A DNA stretch of 64,000 nt from Beta vulgaris subsp. vulgaris. Its lineage: Eukaryota; Streptophyta; Magnoliopsida; Caryophyllales; Amaranthaceae. The notes below the pieces were generated by a model. It did not search any database, was not told the origin of the DNA, and saw only the letters and a program-made list of their open reading frames with translations. The position numbers and the translations under genes were made by a program. The DNA lies in contig NC_079202.1 of NCBI RefSeq assembly GCF_026745355.1, positions 6,341,629 through 6,405,628 on the forward strand. Reading direction: 5' to 3'. This document shows, piece after piece, positions 55,842 to 64,000 of the stretch. Position 1 is the stretch's first letter, and every line of letters starts with the position of its first letter.

Positions 55842-56100
55842 CTTCATCCGTTTTCTTTTACTTGCATCTTTTGAAATTTCATGTTTTTCAATGTATAACT
55901 TTAACCTTTCATATCCCTAGTTATAAAATTAAATATGTTAAATTATAAAAATTAGATATTGGTGAAATATATATTGAGACAAATCTAACAAGCTCATATG
56001 ACTATATTTGACTTATATATAAATTACCAAATATAGTCAAATACAAGTAAGTGAATAGTGCAAAATGTTAGAAGTTGCAATAAATTAGAAATGGAGGAAG
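55842..56100. mobile_element. Stowaway MITE, 259 bp
   Basis: Ends CTTCATCCGTTTTC (left) and complement CTTCCTCCATTTCT (right), diverged from CTCCCTCCGT, with TA on both sides (55840-55841 and 56101-56102). No coding capacity. Confidence 0.8.
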
Positions 56101-56261
56101 TATATATAATGCATTAGTACTTGGTGGGAGGAAGAGATTTATAAATAAAAAAGAAGAGCTAAAAAAATTTAAAGGAAGGATAAATAAAAGGAAAAAAGAA
56201 ACCAAGAAATATGAGTTGTAGTAAAAGATAAAAAGAAAAAAAAAACACAATCAAACAAAAC

Positions 56262-56350
56262 TTTCTACCAGTGATCAAACCCGCGACTACCTTGATTGCA
56301 AAGCTCTAAACTATCACACGCCGTTTACCAGCTGTACCAAATGCCATACA
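56262..56350 (-). repeat. tRNA-derived SINE head (or tRNA pseudogene)
   Basis: The minus strand has a perfect pol III A box (TGGTACAGCTGG, 56339-56328) and a B-box-like GGTTTGATCAC (56281-56271) with CpG-type decay, about 46 bases apart. A T-rich run follows downstream (56233-56247 region). No tRNA cloverleaf can be closed by eye. Confidence 0.5.
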
Positions 56351-56954
56351 ATGTAATAATTTGCTAGTTCCATTATTTATTTAGTTTCCTTTATTTCTAG
56401 AGTACCTAGTTTTTTCTAAGATCCAACGTGGGTTCAGTTATTTAGCTAGTTTTTTCCAAGATCCGCCAGTCCACTGAGAACATTTAGCCATTTGAAGAAG
56501 AAAGAAGCCAAAATTAGTTGAATACCAAACAAATGAAAACGCTAGTTCAATCGACATGTTGGCGAAAAATTATTAATTATGAAATAGAAAATTCTTGGGT
56601 GTACATGTTCTACCATATGTTATGGTGTTACAACCTTATTTCACCACCACTGTCATCTCTTATCACAACTCCCCCTTGTCTCACGTCTTTCCCTCTATTC
56701 CTTCACTGTCATACTACCTCCAATCTCTTTTAGTTGCAACGTTTGACAAATTGCACTATTCATGTTCTCTTATTTGATCACATTTATTGATTTATATGTT
56801 TAACAAAATATAGTCATGTGGGGTCTTGTTTGATTCGTTTCGATGCAAGCTTTCATAAAATCAAATTTTTATAAGTTTTACTTACATACAATTAGAGATA
56901 AAACGATTTGAAATTGTACAATGGCAAGCGTGAAAGTCAAATCGTTGCAACTAA
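56351..56954. other. No gene seen
   Basis: Contains an imperfect direct repeat (CTAGTTTTTTC(T/C)AAGATCC at about 56409 and 56450). Otherwise nothing recognisable. Confidence 0.5.
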
Positions 56955-59900
56955 CTAAAAACAGAGGTAGTATTTATTCCAAACTCGTAAATTAAAATGG
57001 AGCTGATTCTTTTGGGAAGCGACCTGAGCTTGAAGCGCTTCGATCTCCAGACGGGATGCCTTCTCGAGAGCGTCAGCTTTCTTCTTCAACTCATCCAACT
57101 CCTCACCATTCTTCTTCAGCGTTTCCCCCATCTTGACCATCTCCAACTGAGTTTTCTTCAATTCTGCGTCTTTGTTTTTCAAATCCAGTTCACTTTTCTC
57201 AACTTTGGTTTTCATCACCTTTGTGGCCCTTCAGCAGCAACGACATTTCCTTCTTCGCCATAAAAAAATGTTGCGACACCTGCAAAACGATGAATAAATA
57301 GTAAGTGAGCAATTAAAGCATGCTTAAGTCAAAAATCAATAAGACATAGAGAGATTACCTGGAAAATAAGTTCTAGGTCATTCGACATCATACGGGGCAG
57401 AGTAAGCTCCCGTAGGCTTTATTCGACGCAAGAGAAGAGAAACTTCTCCGCCTCAGGCCAGATCGTCCTCTCTAACGACATGAAGTCGTTAGGCACCGTC
57501 ACAGTATACGACAAGCCTCCCTTATTTGAAGGGCCCACAAAGTCAGTCCTACGCACCTTTTGCGCAACATATATAAGAGTCGTCGTCCTCTAATTGGACG
57601 AAGACAATAGTATCATTCTTGCTTGAAGGTGTGGGTGTAGTCACAGTAGATAATTCTCGTTCCCTCTTCCTCCCGCGCAACGTCTCAGCTAGCGACTGAC
57701 TATCCATCGAACCTCTAGGACATGACTGAGACGAATCTATTGCAGACAAGTCGTTAAAACAAGATAAAAATCTTGACAGTGATAAAAGCTAAGGGACGAC
57801 ACAAAAGCTACTTACCAGAAGCCATTGAGGAACAATTATCTTGGGTAATGATTGCGATTCTTTTGAACTGTCTAGAAACTTCACACAAAGTTGAGGTCAT
57901 TCTTCGCAATGGGTCAGTATTTCAGGTTCAGACCTGCAGAAGAAACGTTAATGTCACGACATGATAACAAACGACAAAAAACTTACGAACCTTCTTCTAC
58001 ATTCCAGCCTCTGATTAAAAGTATTCCAACTTCTCCCAAAGAAGATTTCTTCACAAAAACATAATGGTTCATTCGATCCCTGTCGTTCGATTAGACTCCC
58101 TTGACTAACGCATCTTGCCTTTCCCGGACGTGAAGGGCTACCCTGTTCTTACCTTTAACCCTAATTTCGTAACAGGTCGTGGAGGGTAAAAGGTTCCTCC
58201 CAGGACGATGTCACCCTGCAAAAAGGCTACCACCATGTACTGCAACTCCTGATTGTCCTTTCAAAGGCATACTTATCAACTTACCAAATAAGGCCCACAG
58301 TCCTTATAAAATAGTGAAAATAATACTGTAAGGGAACACATGATTCAATCTTTAAAATATATTAATTCTCCCATGTAGATTAATAGCTAAAGTTACCATC
58401 CACATGCTTGCATTAATATTCCATACAAACATGATAATCTTTAGCTCATAATCAAATTTCATAATCAACTTGTTTGCACACAGGCATAAAACATGTAAAA
58501 TCTAATAATGATATAAATCACATATGAACTTACAAAGTTCCTATACATGATACTAAAACTTTTCCTTCTTAAATCATGATACTACATCACATAACACATA
58601 GGTATGTATGTACCTTGTGTAAACAAACTGATATGCCACCTTTAATCACTTAAAAGTCACCTACTGAATAATTTTCGCCTAAAACAACCAATATAAATCA
58701 AAGTCATTACTCTAAATAAAATCCAGCAACTTTAAAATACTTTAAATCCTCTTTAAAATATTTAAAAGTTGTTTTTACCATTAAAACTTCAATTTCTTTT
58801 AATATCTAGCATAACACTACTATACTAGTAATTAAAATCCATAAAACTCCATTATTAAGCCCTTTCTAAAATTTCAGCAACTTGTAAAATTATAAAACTC
58901 TCTTTAAACATACTTAAACATGCTTAAATTCATAATTTAAATCAATCTCATAGTTTGTAACATGCTACTATGATTTTCTAATATTTAACACCCTAAAAAT
59001 CCATGCCTTGATAATTAAAAACTCAATCTAAAAATAATAATCAAATCTAAAATTTTATTCTTTTAATACATAATATATATAATCCAAGATTAATCATTAT
59101 AGCAGTAAATTAAAGTTATTAATCATGGTTACTACTAAAATAAAACATAAAAACATGATATTTAATTAAAACCTGAGGAGGAAGAAAAGAATTTAACCAA
59201 CGAATCAAAGAACCAAAGAGAACAAGGCGCAGAAAATATAGCAGCAGCGCCGGCAGACAGTAGGCGGCAACAATGGATGTTTTTGGTGTTTTGTGATGTT
59301 TCATGACAAAAGAGAAAGTGTTGCTTGAAGAAGAAGAAAGAAAATTTGAGAAGAAAAGAAAAAACAGAAAACCGTGAGGAGAAAGAAAGACTAAGGGGGT
59401 CGACCGCTTTGGTGTGTGAGGAGGAGAGAATATTTTTTTTGTTTGGTAAAATAATTGAATTTAAGTATTTATAAAGAGGCTTTTCCTTTTGAGCTTAGGA
59501 AAAAGAGATTGGTTTTAAATAAAGTTTAATGATTAATAGGATTGATGAATTACAACCCCTAACATCAATAAAAATCCTTTTCCTAATCCACTTAGTATTT
59601 GGGTTCCTCAAGCCCATTTTAACTTCTTTTCCGAATTCAATTAGTATTTCAAACATTTTTCAAAGCATGCCTTAACATAATATTTTAATAACTTCTTTGA
59701 ATCCTTAAAATAATTTCTTTGACTTTCAAAATGGTCAACCTTCTTTAAATAAGTAAATTATTTTAAACTAAATTATGTTTAAATATAAATAGATAAATAC
59801 TAAAATATATTTATAAAATTCATAAAATTACGAGGGATACAGTACTCATAAAGATTTACCCACCTACTTGGGCACATCTCTGGTCGTTCATGGGGTTCAA

Positions 59901-60071
59901 CGTTCCTAAGTACGGTGTCGATAGGTAAATTCCCTAATTCTAGGAATTTCATCAAGTCTTCTTCTGACATGGTCGATTGCTCATCGTCGAATTCATCTTT
60001 CTTCTCTATTATATTTTCTTTTCCTTTTGATTTTTAACAAAATTAATAATATTGCGTCTACTAGGAGCCAT
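56955..60071 (-). pseudogene. Antisense extra ORF of the Tat-like element (several exon-like pieces)
   Basis: The minus strand from about 60010 reads DEFDDEQSTMSEEDLMKFLE, GNLPIDTVLRN, PERPEMCPSRWVNLYEY-like. The solo LTR (58327-59841) interrupts this, and the frame resumes with FHYF and a possible donor GTAAGT at 58279. Later pieces include 57749-57549 (MSAIDSSQSCPRGSMDSQSL, RGRKRERE) and 57218-56955, a strong coiled coil (KSELDLKNKDAELKKTQLEM). This layout, acidic N-terminus, conserved block and C-terminal coil, fits plant-transposon ORFs of Tat elements. Exact exons are uncertain. Confidence 0.5.
58327..59841 (-). repeat. Solo-LTR-like insertion, 1,515 bp
   Basis: Minus strand TGTATCCCTCG...CCCTTACA, i.e. 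TG...CA ends. The flanks GTAC and GTAT may be a decayed target duplication. A TATAAATA (59473-59466, minus) is followed by a promoter-proximal leader, as in an LTR. The antisense ORF reads into both sides in the same frame, as if the LTR had split an exon. Confidence 0.6.
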
Positions 60072-60240
60072 GAATTCGACAAAAGTGGAAAAAAAATAGT
60101 AGTTCAGAGTTTTAAAATAGCGAAAATTACCTGGCACCAAAGGGAAATTTTGGCGAGTATCAACCGAGAATTCTAGAATAGATCCGAGTGTTGGTGGAGA
60201 GAGAAAAAAGTGGCATGTAGGTTTAAATCATATGGCACGG

Positions 60241-60249
60241 TATTTATAG
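60241..60249 (-). promoter_or_regulatory. TATA box of the antisense ORF
   Basis: CTATAAATA on the minus strand, about 170 bp before the first ATG (60071), followed by a CT-rich leader (TTTTTTCTCTCTCC). It suggests the antisense gene has its own promoter. Confidence 0.55.
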
Positions 60250-60520
60250 TCTTGGTTGCAATCATGAGGTATACAACGGATATATGTGATAAATACATAT
60301 TTTTAGATGTCTTTGATTTTTCACTTGGTGACTTTTGGTTTATCTCTGTTGAATTTTATCAAAATCAAATGTTTACTTAATCTTTCTTCATCTATTGACA
60401 AGTGATCTAACATCACGTTCATTAAATTGATCTCAATGCTCTTGTCAAATATGAGATATTTTTATCTAACAATTGTTTCATGGCTCTTGGACATCCCCAC
60501 TTCAACAATTGGGGGTAAAT

Positions 60521-61129
60521 TGTTATTTGGCTGAAATTTCAGGTTGACGCTGACACTGACACAATTACACAAGGTTGCTGCTGACACTGACACAATGACA
60601 CAAGGTTGCTGACACAATGACCCAGCCACGCGAGATTGATGACGTTATGGAAAAACACGTTGACGCTAAGACCAAGTCAGCAGCTCTGGACCAATAGTCC
60701 AGAATCCAAGGAATTAAGCTGCCCGTTATTTGAGTAATTCACCAACGAAAATAAGATGACGAAAGATTGGCAACGATATAGGGATTCAGTTGGAGTTAAA
60801 TGAGAGTCATGCGGAGCATGCATCTTCCGAGATCCCGGGGAGATCCGGTGAATAAGATCTTGGGCTCTAGTAAGAGTATTTAAGCAGCAAAAGCCAAAGA
60901 GAAGTCATTCAGGCACTAGGCACTGAGAGAAAAACACATAAGAAAGGCTCCTAATTTACAATAGTATCTCACAAAACATTAAGTGTTCTTTACTTACATT
61001 CCACTTGTACTTCGATCAAAAGAGTTAGAATTGTCATTCACCTTGGATGGCAATTGCATATAGTGGATTGGTGGACTCATTTCCACCTGCGATTTTTACC
61101 CACCTTTATTGGGGTTTTTCGCGTCACCA
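60521..61129 (+). repeat. 3' LTR of the Tat-like element
   Basis: Starts TGTTATTTGGCTG and probably ends GCGTCACCA. It contains a GACACTGACACAA(T)-type short tandem repeat (60547-60620) and AGTATTTAAGCAG (about 60886) as a TATA-like box. The partner LTR is missing, so the right boundary is approximate. Confidence 0.6.
60547..60620. repeat. Short tandem repeat in the LTR
   Basis: GCTGACACTGACACAATGACACAAGG-like units, two complete and one partial, about 37 bp apart at most. Confidence 0.8.
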
Positions 61130-61213
61130 TCTCTTAGTGTAACTCCCCTGAAAATCCCCATTTGCATTCATTTTCTAACTATTATGCATTAATCTGGTTG
61201 TCGTGGTCCATAA

Positions 61214-61917
61214 GGGTCTGTTCTACCCAGCTTATTTTCAGTTCAGTTCAGTTCAGTTCAATTCAATTCAGTTCAGTTCAATTCAATTCAGTTCAGTTTA
61301 GTTCAGTCATTTAATTTTTTTGATAATAAAATAATGATAATTATTATTATTACTATTACTATTATTATTCAATTAAGATTATTTTTCCGAGTCCAAAACT
61401 CTCTACTAAAATAAAGCGTAAAGACGCGTAATTGTAGAAATATCCAAATCTAGCACAATCAAAGCAACCGATGAACGACAAAGAAAAACGATTTAAAAAA
61501 AAAGGAAAGATTTTGAGCTTTTTGCAAAATTACAGTAAAAAAACATGGAAAATAATGTACACATCCTATCAAATTTGTAACATTCTTTTTAAGCGTTGGG
61601 TGATAAAGTATATTATATATTTCGATATTCTAATGTTGTCCGTCAAGTTATTAGTTTATCTATTTATTACAAACTAATCCATCTATCTCACAATAATTTA
61701 TTATAATTTAATAATTTATTAAAATAATTATTTATTATTATTTTATCTAATACCTTATTATTATTAATAAATTATTATTATGAATTTATTACTAATTAAA
61801 TAATATTATATTATATTATATTATTATCACTACTATTAGTGATAATATAATTCATTTCAGTTCAATTCAGTTCAGTTCAATTCAATTCAACTGTTTTATG
61901 CCAAAAAGAACATGCCC
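61214..61917. mobile_element. MITE with GTTCA repeats, 704 bp
   Basis: Ends GGGTCTGTTCT and complement GGGCATGTTCT, with TAA on both sides (61211-61213 and 61918-61920), as for PIF/Harbinger-type MITEs. Just inside both ends are runs of CAGTTCAGTT/CAATTCAATT pentamers, in the same orientation rather than inverted. The middle is AT-rich with ATT repeats. No coding that I trust; a 68-codon frame at 61471 looks like chance. Confidence 0.7.
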
Positions 61918-62194
61918 TAAGTCAGATTTCGTCGCAAAGACAAAATCTAACCTTAACCGTCTGAATCATGTTTGGACTGGAACTGTTCTCAAGCTTAGCT
62001 TAGCTTATAACGCAATTATTTTCTGTCAACTTCTTCAATATAAGACAACCCATGTTTACTACTAGTAGGCCTTCAACAAATAGCCACCGAGGACAGGAGA
62101 CAGTTCTGGGACAACACGATGCATTTGGTGAAAACTATCGTTGATATTTGATTTGCAAATGAATCTTGAAACAAAGTAAGTACGTATATATTAA

Positions 62195-62500
62195 GGGGGC
62201 GTTTGGTTCACTATTTTTGGGTTTCAAGAAACAGAATCAATTACCGATTCCCTTTCTTCTTGTTTGGTTCAACCCCTCATCAATTCCTTACCATTACTTG
62301 ATGGTAATGGATTCCTCCAATTTGTTACCTTCCCTCCCCCTCAAGTAACAAAATCCATTACTTGAAGTTAATGGTTACCCTTCATTTCCATTTATTGGCT
62401 TGAACCAAACACTCAATAAAGGTAACCATCTTTGTTACCATTCCCTTCCTCTATTTGTATCCATTCCCTTTCCATTCCATATCTTGAACCAAACGACCCC
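62195..62500. mobile_element. Tourist-like MITE, 306 bp
   Basis: Ends GGGGGCGTTTGGTTCA and complement GGGGTCGTTTGGTTCA, flanked by TAA (62192-62194 and 62501-62503). Its interior is rich in CCATTACTTGATGGTAATGG-like words. The TTTGGT core and GGTAATGG words are shared with the Harbinger at 21831-26695. Confidence 0.85.
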
Positions 62501-62503
62501 TAA

Positions 62504-62820
62504 AAAGAAATGTCAGAGAGAAGAAATAGCATGCATCTGTATACTTATTGAAGACGAAAGGACTAGTACTAGTGAAAGGAGAATGTAGTTTTTTTCTTTA
62601 TTTGAAATTTCAAAATGTGAAGTAGTTTGTTCTTCTTTTACGTTCATCATCATCACTTTAGTTAAAGTAGCAACAATGAGCTGTTATTCGGTGACAATGA
62701 ACAGCAAGAAGCAAGAAGCAAACCTCACAGGAAATTTAGAGCGCTTAGCTTCTTGAGATCCATCTAGAAAACAGTATGCTTTTATTGAAATTTCAATCCA
62801 ACAAGCAAAAATAACCAATG
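62504..62820. other. Intergenic DNA upstream of F3H copy 2
   Basis: No gene seen. Copy 1-like sequence starts at about 62777. Confidence 0.6.
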
Positions 62821-62870
62821 TTTATACGACATGTCATCTAGAAAAAAGACAGCTTATTTTTCTATTTAAG
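62821..62870 (+). promoter_or_regulatory. Conserved proximal promoter of F3H copy 2
   Basis: TTTATACGACATGTCATCTA, AGCTTATTTT and TATTTAAG (62863-62870), matching copy 1. ATG at 62935. Confidence 0.7.
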
Positions 62871-62934
62871 GAGCTCATTTTCGTTAGTGTCCAATTGTCC
62901 ATACACATTATAAGTTGAGTTTGTAGGAGACAAA

Positions 62935-63303
62935 ATGGGTTCAATTTCTACACTTACATCTCTAGTTAAGGAGGGAAAACTTCAAAATAGTTTCATAATG
63001 GACGAAGATGAACGTCCTAAGGTTGCATATAACCAATTTAGCAACGAAATCCCGATGATCTCTCTCGATGGAATCGAGGATGATTCACCAGGTGGACGAA
63101 GGGAGGTTATATGCATGAAAATAGCTCAAGCTTGTGAAGAGTGGGGGATGTTTCAAGTGGTGGATCATGGCATTGATCCTAAACTTGTTCATGATATGAG
63201 TAGCTTGTCTAGGGAGTTCTTTGCTTTGCCTGATGAAGATAAATTGAGGTTCGATATGAGGGGTGGTAAAAGAGGTGGTTTTAGTATATCCAGTCATATT
63301 CAG
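62935..63303 (+). CDS. F3H: Flavanone 3-hydroxylase, copy 2, exon 1 (gene continues off-window)
   Basis: Exon 1, 123 codons, ends in HIQ before a GTATGC donor, exactly as copy 1. It differs from copy 1 at about 12 residues, including D37N, V41M, S109R and I116S. The last two fall in the normally conserved [14 protein letters not shown] block (here [14 protein letters not shown]). The exon is open. Exons 2-3 with the Fe and 2-oxoglutarate residues are beyond position 64000, so whether the enzyme works cannot be told. Confidence 0.88.
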
Positions 63304-64000
63304 GTATGCAGTAATTTTTATGTCGCCCTTATCTTTTTATGTTATAGTTATAATAAATAACAAGTACTCCTACCAAGTAAGAGAGGGAGAATTATACATT
63401 GATTCCTATTTCTCCCCCGCTTTATTTGTTTTATACTCCCTTCGTCTTTTTTTATTTGCTACAAGCACTTTTTCACAAAGACCAAGGAGGGAGTGGGGAC
63501 CATTGACATAAATGGAATTAACAAAAAAGCAAATAGGTAAATTGTGGGACCTATGTATTATATATGGAAACATTTACAAAATCAAGAAAGGAGTGATGGC
63601 AAATTTGTAAATAAAGTGTGGGACCTATGTACTATATATGAAAATATTTGCAAATGTAGCAAATAAATTGAAACACCCCTAAATGGCAAAATGTAGCAAA
63701 TAAAAAAAGACGGAGGGAGTAATCATATGGTTAATCTATATGGGCATGGCTTCTATTGTGCAGTAAAAGTACGTTCCTTGGAAGATTTCTGATACAACAG
63801 ATCCATATTCCTTGCACCACATGTTGGTGCAACTTTTTAATCTTATAAGAAATTCTATGTTGTATCTTATCTTTTTGAATTCTCTACATTGTATCCCTAA
63901 ACTTTCTCAGCTTCGCACAAAATACCCTTATGAATAAAATCCTAACCCAGATCTCAGTCAACTAGCAAGGTTCCAAAATCCTATTCTAAGCCCACATGCT
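63304..64000 (+). other. F3H copy 2 intron 1 (part)
   Basis: Starts GTATGC. It holds the Stowaway; the rest shows nothing more. The acceptor is off-window. Confidence 0.85.
63436..63719. mobile_element. Stowaway MITE in intron 1 of F3H copy 2, 284 bp
   Basis: Ends CTCCCTTCGTCTTTTTTTA and complement CTCCCTCCGTCTTTTTTTA, with TA on both sides (63434-63435 and 63720-63721). Nearly perfect 27-bp inverted repeats. Absent from copy 1 intron 1. Confidence 0.92.

Larger units (their letters stand above)
56955..61129 (+). mobile_element. 3' fragment of a Tat-like Ty3/gypsy element
   Basis: A polypurine tract (TTGGGGGTAAAT, 60509-60520) precedes an LTR starting TGTTATTTGGC (60521). Upstream lies an antisense gene, as is common in Tat-lineage elements between pol and the 3' LTR. 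The pol region is absent (truncated left). A solo LTR of another element lies within. Lineage assignment is by architecture only. Confidence 0.6.

Noticed and set aside
56068..56250. Minus-strand Phe-rich 60-codon frame
   Set aside because: Complement of A/G-rich low-complexity DNA overlapping a Stowaway end.
61471..61677. Plus-strand 68-codon Lys/Ile-rich frame
   Set aside because: Lies within a MITE, in AT-rich sequence with chance-like composition.

Overview
The window is plant nuclear DNA. It is AT-rich, has spliced genes with GT/AG introns, and is dominated by nested transposable elements of plant-specific lineages. I see one complete host gene and one partial one. Both are flavanone 3-hydroxylase (F3H, flavonoid pathway) paralogues on the + strand: F3H copy 1 (41586-44154, three exons, 373 aa) and exon 1 of copy 2 (62935-63303), which runs off the right edge. 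A eudicot is clear. An Amaranthaceae/Caryophyllales source is only a guess.

Layout. 1-3580: L1-type LINE (minus), abutting a decayed Ty3/gypsy element (minus, 3581-8421, with PBS and a right-hand LTR from 8422). 9656-10697: a Sirevirus-like LTR (minus), with its decayed interior to the right carrying a 523-bp Helitron (10885-11407). 13100-17630: a second LINE of the same family (minus). 17631-27170: a short-LTR Ty1/copia element (minus), split in gag by an intact autonomous PIF/Harbinger transposon (21831-26695; transposase plus Myb-like gene; TTA target duplication). 27171-40731: LTR-like DNA split by a non-autonomous CACTA transposon (28163-40152; AAT duplication). That CACTA is itself split by a very young Sirevirus-type copia element (28769-39579, + strand).

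41586-44154: F3H copy 1. 44250-55306: a second short-LTR copia element (minus, GTTAT duplication), split by a Mutator-like element (44991-50869; perfect 115-bp terminal inverted repeats; perfect 9-bp duplication). The MULE carries a broken MuDR-type transposase and a captured GRF zinc-finger gene in the opposite orientation. 55842-56100: Stowaway MITE. About 56262-56350: SINE head. 56955-61129: 3' part of a Tat-like gypsy element with an antisense extra ORF, a solo LTR inside it, and a 3' LTR. 61214-61917 and 62195-62500: two MITEs with TAA duplications. 62935 onward: F3H copy 2, with a Stowaway in intron 1.

The two F3H copies share their proximal promoter and exon 1 almost base for base. They are a tandem duplication pushed about 21 kb apart, largely by the copia/MULE nest and the Tat fragment. 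Most TE reading frames are broken. The Harbinger genes and F3H copy 1 are the intact multi-exon coding units. The items most worth a second look are the intact Harbinger and its possible MITE partner, the MULE with a captured GRF gene, the element-wide GGAAC/GTTCC enrichment in the young Sirevirus, the antisense gene of the Tat element, and unusual residues in the F3H pair.
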